This document shows, piece by piece, positions 54,356 through 62,771 of a stretch of 64,000 nucleotides of DNA. The stretch is from Streptomyces nigrescens (GTDB lineage: Bacteria; Actinomycetota; Actinomycetes; Streptomycetales; Streptomycetaceae). Under the pieces are notes generated by a model, which was not told the origin of the DNA, did not search any database, and was given only the letters and a program-made list of their open reading frames with translations. Location of the stretch: NCBI GenBank assembly GCA_024349765.1, contig AP026073.1:7812001-7876000 (forward strand). Direction: 5' to 3'. Numbering within the stretch: position 1 is the first letter of the stretch; every line of letters starts with the position of its first letter. The position numbers were made by a program, and so were the translations under genes.

Positions 54356-54742
54356 GTGAAGAAGAGAACACGCGTCAGCATCGTGATCGCAGGAGCTTGC
54401 GGCATGCTCCTGGCCGCCGGCGGGGTCAGCCCCGCCCTGGCCTGGGACGGCGGGTACGGGGGGTTCGGAACGGGCGGCAACGTGATCGACAGCGACGTCT
54501 GGGCCTCCTTCCACTCCATCATCCGCTGCTCGCCACGGGCCCGGGTCTGCGTCAACGGACCGGTCAACTCCGGTAATACGAAGAACTCGCAGAACGTCCA
54601 TATGTCCGGCAACAACAGCGACAGCGGCAGCCCGACCAACAGCAACGGCAACACCAACGTCGACAGTGGTGGCACGACGGGTGCCGAGAACCACACCGGC
54701 AACGACATCCAGCACAACGGCCCCGGATCGACCAGGATCTGA
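54356..54742 (+). CDS. Secreted Asn/Gly/Ser-rich protein A
   Basis: 128 residues from a GTG with AGGAGCG upstream. Signal peptide: KKRTR start, IVIAGACGMLLAAGGVSPALA. The mature chain has IIRCSPRARVCVNGPVNSGN, then a run rich in N, S, G (NNSDSGSPTNSNGNTNVDSG). The block C-x-NGPV-x-SGN is shared with the convergent gene at 54814, so the two are paralogues. Composition recalls small Streptomyces surface proteins, but the chaplin core is absent. Function unknown. Confidence 0.75.
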   Translation: MKKRTRVSIVIAGACGMLLAAGGVSPALAWDGGYGGFGTGGNVIDSDVWASFHSIIRCSPRARVCVNGPVNSGNTKNSQNVHMSGNNSDSGSPTNSNGNTNVDSGGTTGAENHTGNDIQHNGPGSTRI

Positions 54743-54755
54743 CGGCCAATCGCGG

Positions 54756-54793
54756 CGGCCCCGCTTCCCGGTTCGTACCGGGAAGCGGGGCCG
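54756..54793. terminator. Strong bidirectional hairpin between convergent paralogues
   Basis: 17-bp perfect stem, 54756-54772 with 54777-54793, loop TCGT. It starts 13 bp after the stop of protein A and lies about 20 bp from the stop of protein B, and should end transcripts from both sides. Confidence 0.85.
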
Positions 54794-54813
54794 CTGTGTG
54801 TGGTGCGGACGGG

Positions 54814-55248
54814 TCAGGGATGCAGCTTGAGGATCTTCTGGACGGTGTTGCCGCTGCCCTGCTGGGCGCCGCTGACCAGGTTGGAGCTGTTGGTCGAGCC
54901 GTTGGTGTTCGCGAAGTTGCCGCTGTGGTTCGGGTTGCCGTGGTTGATGAAGTTGCCGCTGTGCACGCTGTTGCCGCTGTGGACCGGCCCGTTGATGCAG
55001 GGCTGCGGCGACGGCGAGTTGATCCTGGGGGACTTGTAGTGGAAATCGGCCAGGCGGTTGTTGCACATCACGCCCGAAACCATGCCGGTGATGGTGCCGA
55101 GGTCGGCCCCTACCGCCGCCGACAGCAGTGATTCGCCCGGAATGGTCACGGCCTGGGCGGTGTTGGTGCTGAGCAGCACCAGTCCGCACGCTCCGATGAC
55201 GGTGCCCGCCTGCGCAAGTCTTCTCACGATGCTCCCTCGCCTGTTCAT
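54814..55248 (-). CDS. Secreted Asn/His-rich repeat protein B
   Basis: 144 residues from the ATG at 55246-55248 (CGAGGGAGCAT-type context on the minus strand is absent, so the start rests on the signal peptide). Signal: IVRRLAQAGTVIGACGLVLLSTNTAQA. The mature part has ESLLSAAVGADLGTITG, CNNRLADFHYKSPRI and CINGPVHSGN, then degenerate hexapeptides H/N-SGNF-I/A-N (HSGNSVHSGN, HGNPNHSGN). Paralogue of protein A; the repeats may form a beta-solenoid. The gene converges on protein A across a perfect hairpin. Confidence 0.75.
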   Translation of the reverse strand: MNRRGSIVRRLAQAGTVIGACGLVLLSTNTAQAVTIPGESLLSAAVGADLGTITGMVSGVMCNNRLADFHYKSPRINSPSPQPCINGPVHSGNSVHSGNFINHGNPNHSGNFANTNGSTNSSNLVSGAQQGSGNTVQKILKLHP

Positions 55249-55478
55249 CGTTCCGATGCCAGACGTATCGTGCTGCGCCTGCCGGTCCGCATCCCCCTTC
55301 AACCCGCAGGAGGTAAAACGCTCGTCGGCCAGAATCAGCCGGGTGGCCCAACAACTCGGGCCGGGGTGCTGCCGTTAGGACGGGCCGTCCCCGGGACCTC
55401 GCCCCGGAACGCCCCACGGCGCACCCCCGGCATCGGGCCGGCCGCGGCCCCGGGGACGGCCCGCGGCCGCACCCCGGC

Positions 55479-55766
55479 TCAGAGCACCAGCCGCTCCGGC
55501 ATCGGCTGCTTGACCCCGTCCAGCTCCAGCGTGCAGCGCGGCACGGACGGGACCAGGTGCGGCTGCCGCAGCAGGACCCGGAAGGGGTGGACGGGTTCGT
55601 CGGGCAGCTCACCGCTGAGCACGTTCATCCCCGGCGCGTGGTGTTTGCGGTAGGCGACGACCTTGCCGTCGACGAGGAGCTCCACCTCCCCGTCCCGGCC
55701 GGGACCGACGTTCACGGTGATCGAGTGGCCCCCCTGATCAAGGTGGAAGTGGTGGCTGTGCCCCAT
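55479..55766 (-). CDS. Small conserved Streptomyces protein
   Basis: 95 residues from the ATG at 55764-55766 (GGAGG six bases upstream). It starts MGHSHHFHLDQGGHS, a His-rich stretch that could bind metal, and continues in short beta strands (ITVNVGPG, VELLVDGKVVAYRK, CTLELDGVKQPMP). No known domain recognised; a soluble cytoplasmic protein is expected. Divergent from the M50 protease gene. Confidence 0.65.
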   Translation of the reverse strand: MGHSHHFHLDQGGHSITVNVGPGRDGEVELLVDGKVVAYRKHHAPGMNVLSGELPDEPVHPFRVLLRQPHLVPSVPRCTLELDGVKQPMPERLVL

Positions 55767-55889
55767 GGCGCACCTCCGGCAGAGCCCGGTACGGACGGTG
55801 CGACCGCGATCGCGGCCGTACGACCAGCGTAGGACGTCTGTCCAGCGGAGAACGCGGCCCGCGAGCGACAATGGGCGTGGGAGACGGCG

Positions 55890-57026
55890 ATGAACGGCTC
55901 GGTGCGTGTCGGACAGGTTGCCGGGGTACCGCTGCGGATGCACTGGAGCGTGCCCCTGCTGGTGGTGATGTTCGCCTACGGACTCGGCCGGCAGGCCCTG
56001 CCCGCCTGGACCCCGGGCCGGCCGGAGGCGGTCTACGCCCTCGCCGGGGTCGTCGGTGCCGCGCTGCTCACCGGCAGCCTGCTGCTGCACGAGACCGCCC
56101 ATGCCGCGACCGCCCGCCGGAAGCAGATCTCCGTCGAGGACGTGACGCTGTGGGCGCTGGGCGGGATGACCCGGATGGGCCGGCCGCAGACCGCCGCCGC
56201 GGCCTTCGCGGTCGCCGTCAGCGGCCCGCTCACCAGCCTGCTCGTCGGCGGCGTCGCGCTCGGCGCCGGCATCGGGCTGGCCCAGCTCACCGGCTGGGCC
56301 GAGGTGCCCGCGGTGGTGCTGATGTGGCTCGGCTGGGCCAACCTCTTCCTCGGCGTCTTCAACCTGCTGCCGGCCGTACCGCTCGACGGCGGGCGGGTCG
56401 TCCAGGCCGTCCTGTGGTGGCGGACCGGGGACCGCGAGCGGGCCGACCTGGCGGCCTCCAGGAGCGGCCAGGTGCTCGCCGTCCTGCTGGTGGCCGGCGG
56501 CTGGATCTCCGTGCTGCGCGGGGCGCCGGGCGGCCTGTGGATCGTCTTCGTCGGGCTCTTCGTGATGGTCGTGGCCGGCGCGGAACACCGCCGCGCCGCG
56601 CTCCACACCGAGCTGCGGGGCCTGCGGGTCGCCGACGCCATGACGGCCCCGGTGACCAGCGGCGCCGACTGGCTGAGCGTCCAGCGGTTCATCGACGAGG
56701 TGGCCGTGCCCGCGCACCACTCCGCGCTGCCGCTGCTGGACTTCGAGGGCCGCCCCAGCGGGCTCGTCCAGCTGCGCCGGCTGGCGGCCGTACCGCCGGC
56801 CGAGCGGGAGACGCTGCGGGTGCGCGAGGTGGCGGTGCCGCTGTCGCAGTGCGCGGTCGCCGCCCCGGAGGAGGAGCTCGGCGAGGCGATCGACCGGATC
56901 GGGCTGCGCACCGGCCCGCGCATCCTGGTCGTCGACGGCGGCCACCTCGTCGGGATCGTCACCGCCAAGGACATCACCCGGCTCCTGCGGCGCCGCACGC
57001 TGGGCGGCAGCGGCGGCCAGGGCTGA
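55890..57026 (+). CDS. Site-2-protease-like (M50) membrane metalloprotease with CBS domains
   Basis: 378 residues. Six membrane segments; the zinc motif is LLLHETAHAATARR (HETAH) near residue 70, and the third ligand is in NLLPAVPLDGGRVVQAV. The C-terminal ~140 residues form two CBS domains (LRVADAMTAPVTSG ... VDGGHLVGIVTAKDITRLLR). Rip3-type proteases of actinobacteria have the same layout and cleave membrane proteins, with CBS as a nucleotide sensor. Followed 45 bp on by a PP2C phosphatase and a Ser/Thr kinase on the same strand. Confidence 0.92.
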   Translation: MNGSVRVGQVAGVPLRMHWSVPLLVVMFAYGLGRQALPAWTPGRPEAVYALAGVVGAALLTGSLLLHETAHAATARRKQISVEDVTLWALGGMTRMGRPQTAAAAFAVAVSGPLTSLLVGGVALGAGIGLAQLTGWAEVPAVVLMWLGWANLFLGVFNLLPAVPLDGGRVVQAVLWWRTGDRERADLAASRSGQVLAVLLVAGGWISVLRGAPGGLWIVFVGLFVMVVAGAEHRRAALHTELRGLRVADAMTAPVTSGADWLSVQRFIDEVAVPAHHSALPLLDFEGRPSGLVQLRRLAAVPPAERETLRVREVAVPLSQCAVAAPEEELGEAIDRIGLRTGPRILVVDGGHLVGIVTAKDITRLLRRRTLGGSGGQG

Positions 57027-57071
57027 CCACCACGGCCGGCCCGCGCCGGCCGACGAGAGACGGGACCCGCC

Positions 57072-57812
57072 ATGCCCTACATCACCGTCACCGCCCTCAG
57101 CCATCCCGGGCTGCTGCGCGACCACAACGAGGACAGCCTGGTGGCCGGGCCGTGGACGCTGTGCGGCACGGTGACCGAGAACCCGCAGACGCTGGTGTTC
57201 CCGCTGGGCACCCCGCTCGTGGTCGCGGTCGCCGACGGCATCGGCGGCCAGCCGGCCGGTGAGGTGGCCAGTGCGCTGACCGTCCGGCAACTGGCCGCGG
57301 TCGGCCCCGGCCTCGGCAGCGAACAGGCGGTCCGGGAGGCCCTGGACGTCTGCAACCGGGCGGTGTACGCGGCCGCCGGGCGCGATCCGGAGCTGAGCAC
57401 CATGGGCACGACGGTCGCCGGCGCGGTGGTGCTGCGCGAGTCCCTGGTGGTGTTCAACGTCGGCGACAGCCGGGTGCTGTCCGTGACCGAGGAGGGCCTG
57501 CACCGGATGAGCGTGGACGACAGCCCGCCGCTCGCCCCGGGCCACCGCACCACCTCCCTGGTCACCCAGGCGCTCGGCGGCACCCGGACGTACAACGAGA
57601 TCACCCCGCACGTCACCACCGCCCCGCTCACCCCGCTCAACCGCTACCTGGTGTGCACCGACGGCCTGACCGATCCGGTCCCCGAATCCGAGCTCGACGA
57701 CCTCCTGCGCGCCCACGACACCGGCCGGGCCGCCTTCGAACTGTGGAAGACCGCCATCGAGGCCGGCGGGCCGGACAACATCACGCTGGCGCTGATCGGC
57801 ATCGGGGACTGA
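57072..57812 (+). CDS. PP2C-family Ser/Thr protein phosphatase
   Basis: 246 residues. PP2C motifs: HPGLLRDHNEDSLV, VVAVADGIGGQPAGEVAS (Asp, Gly metal site), TMGTTVAGAVV, VFNVGDSRVLS, and CTDGLTDPV with PDNITLALI. It removes phosphate from proteins phosphorylated by a cognate kinase, probably the one encoded 145 bp downstream. Cytosolic, no extra domains. Part of the M50-PP2C-kinase row. Confidence 0.93.
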   Translation: MPYITVTALSHPGLLRDHNEDSLVAGPWTLCGTVTENPQTLVFPLGTPLVVAVADGIGGQPAGEVASALTVRQLAAVGPGLGSEQAVREALDVCNRAVYAAAGRDPELSTMGTTVAGAVVLRESLVVFNVGDSRVLSVTEEGLHRMSVDDSPPLAPGHRTTSLVTQALGGTRTYNEITPHVTTAPLTPLNRYLVCTDGLTDPVPESELDDLLRAHDTGRAAFELWKTAIEAGGPDNITLALIGIGD

Positions 57813-57957
57813 CGGTCCCGGGCGACGGCCGGACCGCCCCCGGGCCGCCGCGGGGGCGCAGTGGGGGATCCCACACGCCCTCCCCGTACGGAACCCGCCC
57901 CCGCCCGGTGACGTCTTCGGCCGTGGTGCAAACGGTGACGGTCCGTGGAGGAACCCG

Positions 57958-59481
57958 GTGGAGCGCAGGATGTTGGGGCAGCGATACGAGCTGGTGGAAC
58001 AGCTCGGGCAGGGCGGGATGGGGACCGTCCACCGGGCCGTCGACCACCGGCTGCGTCGCACCGTCGCGGTCAAGACGCTCTCCGCCGAGCTGGCGCGGCA
58101 GCCGGAGTTCCTCAGCCGGTTCCAGCGCGAGGCGCGGGCCGCGGCCGCGCTCAACCACCCCGGTGTGGCCACCGTGCACGACGTCGGCGAGGACACCGCG
58201 GACGGGTCCACCGAGCCCTACCTGGTGATGGAGTACGTCGAGGGCCGCACCCTGAGCCGGGTCCTCGACGCGGGCCCGCTGCCCCCGGCGCAGGCCGTCG
58301 ACCTCACCTGCCAGGTGCTGGACGCGCTCGACCACAGCCACCGGCACGCCATCGTCCACCGGGACATCAAGCCCGCCAACGTGATGCTCACCGGCAACGG
58401 CACCGCCAAGGTCGTGGACTTCGGCATCGCCAAGGCGCTCAGCGAGGTGGCCACCCGGCTGACCGGCACGGGGGTGGCGGTCGGCACGCCCGCCTACCTC
58501 GCGCCGGAACAGATCAACGGCGCCGAGACCGACCACCGCACCGACCTCTACGCGGTGGCCTGCCTGCTCCACGAGCTGCTGACCGGCCGCCCGCCGTACA
58601 CCGGGGACTCGCCGTTCTCCGTCATGCACCAGCACCTGGCGGCCGACCCGGTCCCGCCGTCCCGGCTCCGGCCGGAACTGCCGCCCGCCCTCGACGCGGT
58701 GATCCTCCGGGCGCTGCACAAGGACCGCGGCGGCCGGTACCCGAGCGCCGCCGCGATGCGCACCGCCCTGACCGAGGCCGTCGCCCCCGCCCACGAGCCG
58801 GTACCGGCCGCCGAACGGGTACCCGCGGCCGCCCCCGCCGCCGTCCCGACCCCCACCGCGCTCGATCCGCGGGCGGGGGCACCGGCCGGCCCGGCACCGT
58901 CGCACGACCCGGCGCCGTCGAGCGGGCCGGCCGCCGCACCGGAGCCCGTACCGGATCCCGCACCCCGGCCGCCGCGCCGGTGGCTGCCCGGTGGGGTGGT
59001 CTTCCGGCCCACCGCCGAGGGCGCGGTGGCGCTGCTCGGCTGTGTGCTGGCGCTGGTCATCTCCCGCTCGCAGGTGATCGAGGTCGGCCAGTTCTCCCGC
59101 GTCGCGCTGCTCGCCGCGGTCGCCGGTGCGGTGCTCCTGCTCTGGTCGGCGCGGCTCGCCTGCGCGGTGGTGTGGGGGCCGGTCGCCGAGGCGGTCGCCG
59201 TGTGGTCCGAACTGGCCCGCGGCTACCTGGGCTGGGACACCCACTACGTCGTCATCGCCCTGCTCCTCGCGGTCGTCGCCGCGCTGTGCCTCGCCGCCGG
59301 GTACCGCGACGAACGCGCCGGTGGCTTCGCGCTGGTGGCCTTCTGGTTCACCGCCCTGACCGCCGTCTGGTTCTTCCTCGACGACCTACGCAAGATAGGC
59401 GTCTTCTACGTCCTCCTCCTCGCCGTCACCCTGGCCATCGGCACCCAGGTCCTCAAGTCCCGGACGCGGTCGGCCGCCTGA
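57958..59481 (+). CDS. Membrane-bound Ser/Thr protein kinase (PknB/Hanks type)
   Basis: 507 residues from a GTG (GTGGAGG upstream). Kinase domain about 8-280: LGQGGMGTVHRAV, AVKTLS (Lys), IVHRDIKPANVML, VVDFGIAKAL, GTPAYLAPEQ. A Pro/Ala-rich linker of ~80 residues joins it to a C-terminal domain with four or so membrane segments (about 370-500), instead of the single span and PASTA repeats of PknB. It probably senses a membrane state and acts with the PP2C upstream. Confidence 0.93.
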   Translation: MERRMLGQRYELVEQLGQGGMGTVHRAVDHRLRRTVAVKTLSAELARQPEFLSRFQREARAAAALNHPGVATVHDVGEDTADGSTEPYLVMEYVEGRTLSRVLDAGPLPPAQAVDLTCQVLDALDHSHRHAIVHRDIKPANVMLTGNGTAKVVDFGIAKALSEVATRLTGTGVAVGTPAYLAPEQINGAETDHRTDLYAVACLLHELLTGRPPYTGDSPFSVMHQHLAADPVPPSRLRPELPPALDAVILRALHKDRGGRYPSAAAMRTALTEAVAPAHEPVPAAERVPAAAPAAVPTPTALDPRAGAPAGPAPSHDPAPSSGPAAAPEPVPDPAPRPPRRWLPGGVVFRPTAEGAVALLGCVLALVISRSQVIEVGQFSRVALLAAVAGAVLLLWSARLACAVVWGPVAEAVAVWSELARGYLGWDTHYVVIALLLAVVAALCLAAGYRDERAGGFALVAFWFTALTAVWFFLDDLRKIGVFYVLLLAVTLAIGTQVLKSRTRSAA

Positions 59482-59520
59482 CCTGCCGCACGTAGGTTGC
59501 GACGGGGCGCTGGTGTGGGG

Positions 59521-59910
59521 TCAGGCCTGCCTCCCCACGAGCGCGGCGCGGACACTGCGACGATCGGTCTCACCGAAGGTCGTCGCGGTCCAACCGCCCG
59601 CCTCGACGATGCGCCGCTGGAGAACCTGCCGGTGGGTGTCGTCGCTCGCCAGCCGGCCCCAGGTGTGGATCAGGCACAGCACCTCCCGTCGGCCCGCCTC
59701 CGCCCGCATCGTGTCCAGCAGGGTGCCGAGCTGTGGGCGGTGGGTGCCCATCGCATGGTCGCCGAGGTCGATCCAGTGTCCCGCCAGCACCCATCCCATC
59801 CGGTCCGCATGGGCGTGACAGCCGGTCAGCCGCATGTCCAGCTCGGTCCGGGCCCGCATGCGGCGGCTCGCACACCGGTCGTAGACGAACGCCAGCGGGG
59901 CCCGACTCAT
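59521..59910 (-). CDS. Small cysteine/histidine-containing protein near a second XRE regulator
   Basis: 129 residues from the ATG at 59908-59910, overlapping the stop of the upstream gene (ATGA). LAFVYDRCASRRMRARTELDMRL at the N-terminus faintly recalls serine-recombinase starts, but the catalytic Ser pattern is missing. WVLAGHWIDLGDHAMGTHRPQLGTLL and REVLCLIHTWGRLASD follow. Streptomyces XRE loci often carry such proteins of unknown role. Second gene of a coupled leftward pair. Confidence 0.6.
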   Translation of the reverse strand: MSRAPLAFVYDRCASRRMRARTELDMRLTGCHAHADRMGWVLAGHWIDLGDHAMGTHRPQLGTLLDTMRAEAGRREVLCLIHTWGRLASDDTHRQVLQRRIVEAGGWTATTFGETDRRSVRAALVGRQA

Positions 59911-60290
59911 CGCCAATCCGCCGCGGTGTGTGTGGCCAGCAGGTACTGACAGTCCCGCGTGAGGTGCCCGATCTGCACGTGTGCGGCGAGGATGTCGCGC
60001 GGCAGCCCCTGCCCGGCCCGGTGCTCCGTACCGTCGATGCGGGCCGCGAGCTCGCGCGCCTGGGTCTCGTCCCCACGACGGCTGAGACGGCGAAACTCCT
60101 GCCGGGCGAGGGGGATGAGGAGGGCGATATGCCCCCGTAACTCCTCCTGGGCCGCTGCCAGCTCGGCGCGATCCGGCCGTCCGCTGCCGAGGCGCAGCGC
60201 ACGCCGGATCGTCTCGCTGATTGTCTCCACGTCGACCGGGTCGCCGCCGGTGACGGAAGACGCCGCAAGCCGTACACGCTCGGTGTCCAT
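59907..60290 (-). CDS. DUF6415-like protein
   Basis: 127 residues. VDVETISETIRRALRLGSGRPDRAELAAAQEELRGHIALLIPLA and the closing GHLTRDCQYLLATH match the helical pattern of DUF6415, small proteins linked with XRE regulators in Streptomyces. All helical, no membrane segment. It overlaps the next gene by ATGA and lies 73 bp downstream of the XRE gene on the same strand. Confidence 0.65.
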   Translation of the reverse strand: MDTERVRLAASSVTGGDPVDVETISETIRRALRLGSGRPDRAELAAAQEELRGHIALLIPLARQEFRRLSRRGDETQARELAARIDGTEHRAGQGLPRDILAAHVQIGHLTRDCQYLLATHTAADWR

Positions 60291-60363
60291 GCTGTGACGG
60301 TAGAAGCGTGTGACCAGCGCCTCAATGGTAGTTTCTCGGCCCCTGCGCCAGAAGTGCCAGTAC

Positions 60364-61554
60364 CTACAAGGGGACTGACAGGGCGTCTGCCAACTCCCGC
60401 ATCCGCGGGGTCAGTGTCCGGCGCTTCTGTACCACGTCGCCCAGGATGTCCTGTGCGTAACGCTGGCTGGCCAGCCACTCGGGCGCGTTCGCGTGCACGT
60501 CGGTCAGTACGTCGACTGCTTCCCCGTACTGCCTCATCATTGTGTGTGCCTTCGCCACGTCCAGCCTGTGGCGGTGGTACTCCGTCGACACCGCCAGCGC
60601 CGGCCGCTGTCGAGCCTGCGTGCGGCGGGGCCGCTTTGCCGCACGCAAGACCTTGTCCGGCTCGTCAAGGACGATGTGCCGCTCGGCCGCCTTGTAGCGC
60701 ACGGTGGTCGGGCCCCACGTCGTGAGCCGTTCGGTGCCGCGTGGCAGCTCACGGCCGAGCATGACGGATACCGACTGCGCGAGGCGCATCGTGTCGGCTG
60801 CCTCGCCACGCCGGTTGTCTCGCAGGTTCGCTGCCGAAGCCTGCATCAGAAGCCACCCCCACGCCGCCAGTTCCTCCGGCGTCGCCCTCGACATGCGTGG
60901 CTCGACGTCGTCGGCCCAACGTGTCGCCAGCTCCCGCGCTGCCTGCAGCCGGCCTTGGCGGACGAGAAGCCAACTCCAGGTCGTGACAACCGCCGCTGCG
61001 CGCAAGCGGTCCGGCGCGTCGTCCAAGGCGCGCTGCAGTGCGGTCTCCGCGGCGTCGAATTCGCGCACCTGCGTCAGCACCGACCCGGCGATCTGCAGCA
61101 GATGGGCGCGTACCCCGCGGGCAACGACCGAGTCCCCCAGCGCATCGGCATCGCGCAGTGCCGGCCCCAGGAGTGCCGAGAGGTCGGCGAGACGATTACT
61201 GAAGTACGCACTGCGCACGCTGGGCAGCAGGGCTTCCACGCCCTTCACCGTCGGCGGTTCCGAGGGGCTGCCGACGCCGAGCTGGACGGAGAGTTGGAGA
61301 GCACGCCATCGCTCGGCGGGTTCGACACCGCGCTGATCGTCGCGCTTCAGCAGCGTCGTGGTGGTGACACGGAGAGCGGCCGCGAGTTTGTGGGCAGTTT
61401 CCATGCGGGTGCCCGGTGCCGCGCCCTGTTCCAACTGCCGGATGAGGGACAGGGATACCCCAGAGGCATCCGCAAGTTCTCGCTGCGTCAGCCCACGGCG
61501 CTTCCGGATCGTGCGGACGCGGGCACCGATGTGCATGTCGGCGTGCTCGGGCAT
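60364..61554 (-). CDS. XRE-family regulator with helical sensor domain
   Basis: 396 residues from the ATG at 61552-61554 (GGAGG four bases upstream). HTH at about 9-65: [45 protein letters not shown]. The remainder is TPR-like helices ([41 protein letters not shown]). It is of a different sub-type from the two regulators of the lanthipeptide region. Its two small partners follow on the same strand. Confidence 0.88.
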   Translation of the reverse strand: MPEHADMHIGARVRTIRKRRGLTQRELADASGVSLSLIRQLEQGAAPGTRMETAHKLAAALRVTTTTLLKRDDQRGVEPAERWRALQLSVQLGVGSPSEPPTVKGVEALLPSVRSAYFSNRLADLSALLGPALRDADALGDSVVARGVRAHLLQIAGSVLTQVREFDAAETALQRALDDAPDRLRAAAVVTTWSWLLVRQGRLQAARELATRWADDVEPRMSRATPEELAAWGWLLMQASAANLRDNRRGEAADTMRLAQSVSVMLGRELPRGTERLTTWGPTTVRYKAAERHIVLDEPDKVLRAAKRPRRTQARQRPALAVSTEYHRHRLDVAKAHTMMRQYGEAVDVLTDVHANAPEWLASQRYAQDILGDVVQKRRTLTPRMRELADALSVPL

Positions 61555-61694
61555 GCGGCCTCCGTTCTGGCTCGACACCAGAACGGTACCCCCGGTCGTC
61601 GAGGGCGCGCGATCGAATGGCCCCGGCTTCGACCGGGGGCCGTTCGCCTGATTCCGTGCGTGGAGGGTCGGTTGCGGCACGGCCGCGCGTCATC

Positions 61695-62633
61695 TCAGTG
61701 GGTCGTTCCCGCCGTTGCGCTGTCCCCGCCGCGGGTGACGTCCGGCAGCGGGTCCGCCCGGCGGGCCAGGTCGATCAGGGCCCGCACGGCGGGTTCGGCC
61801 AGGCCGGGGCGGGGGTGCCAGTGGGCGACGATGGCGACCGGCTGGAGGCGTCCGGCCAGCCGCAGCGCGGTCAGCTCGCCGGCCGCCAGCTCGCGGGCGA
61901 TCGCCAGTTCCGGCAGCAGGGCCAGGCCGTGTCCGTGCCCGGTCAGCCGCAGCAGCGCGGAGAACGAGCCCACGACCATCGTGAGCTGGGCCCCCGCGAG
62001 CAGGTCCCGGCCGAGGCGGTCCACCAGCATGTCGGAGGTGCAGCCCGGCTCGGCGACCAGGAAGTCGTACCCGAGCAACTCCCCGGCCGCCACCGTGTCC
62101 TGCCGGGCCAGCGGGTGGCCGGGCGCGGCCGCCAGGACGGTGCGGTCGTGGCCCACCACGGCGTGCGGGCCGAGCGCCGGCACCCCGTTGTCGTACTGGA
62201 AGACGAGGTCCAGCTCGCCCGCGGCGAAGGCGGGGTGGAGGCGGCTGCGGCCGGTCACCGTCAGCTCGATGTCGGCGCTCGCGCCGGGGCCGCCCGCGCC
62301 GTATTCCAGCGCCGCCAGCACCTCCGGCAGCCAGGCGTGGGCCAGCGACTCCTGGGCACCGATTCGCAGCCGGGGGCGGTCCCCGAGCGCGGCCCGGCGC
62401 ATCCGGTCCTCCAGCACCAGCGCCTCGCGCGCATGCGGCAGCAGTCGCCGCCCGGCGTCGGTGAGCGCCGCGCCCGTCCCGCCGCGGGTCAGTACGGTCG
62501 CGCCCAGCTCCGCCTCCAGCCGTTTGAGTTGGGCGCTCACGCTCGACTGGGCGTAGCCCAGCTGCTGCGCGGCGGCGGATATCCCGCCGTGCTCGGCCAC
62601 GGCGACGAAGGCACGCAGATAGCGAGTGTCCAC
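61695..62633 (-). CDS. LysR-family regulator
   Basis: 312 residues from a GTG at 62631-62633. Winged HTH at about 1-60: [46 protein letters not shown]. The effector domain follows in the usual periplasmic-binding fold ([19 protein letters not shown] ... [11 protein letters not shown] ... [19 protein letters not shown]). Divergent from a drug-type MFS exporter across 138 bp with a repeated operator, so it probably activates or represses that exporter in response to its substrate. Confidence 0.92.
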   Translation of the reverse strand: MDTRYLRAFVAVAEHGGISAAAQQLGYAQSSVSAQLKRLEAELGATVLTRGGTGAALTDAGRRLLPHAREALVLEDRMRRAALGDRPRLRIGAQESLAHAWLPEVLAALEYGAGGPGASADIELTVTGRSRLHPAFAAGELDLVFQYDNGVPALGPHAVVGHDRTVLAAAPGHPLARQDTVAAGELLGYDFLVAEPGCTSDMLVDRLGRDLLAGAQLTMVVGSFSALLRLTGHGHGLALLPELAIARELAAGELTALRLAGRLQPVAIVAHWHPRPGLAEPAVRALIDLARRADPLPDVTRGGDSATAGTTH

Positions 62634-62697
62634 CCGGTCAGGATGCCACCGGCCGCGGGCGCTCCTGAGGGGGCGGTGGCCTTCGCCGTGCCGTGGG

Positions 62698-62729
62698 CCA
62701 TCGGAATTCCCGATGGGGCCATCGGAATT
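62698..62729. promoter_or_regulatory. LysR-type operator with repeated half-site
   Basis: CCATCGG-AATTC-CCGATGG (62698-62716) is a perfect palindrome containing the T-N11-A pattern of LysR boxes, and the half CCATCGGAATT is repeated at 62719-62729. It lies between the divergent LysR and MFS genes. Confidence 0.65.
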
Positions 62730-62771
62730 GCGTCGTCGCGGGCCGAACGGTCCCCGGGCGACGGTTCTCCC

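Noticed and set aside
54356-55248. Chaplin proteins
   Set aside because: Signal peptide and Gly/Asn richness fit, but the chaplin core pattern with its two spaced cysteines and hydrophobic strands is not present.
55479-58211. 910-codon leftward frame over the M50, PP2C and kinase genes
   Set aside because: Only the last 95 codons have a ribosome site and sensible composition; the rest is a shadow of three clear genes.
59521-59910. Serine recombinase fragment
   Set aside because: Only the first residues resemble a resolvase; catalytic residues are lacking and the gene is intact in a coupled operon.
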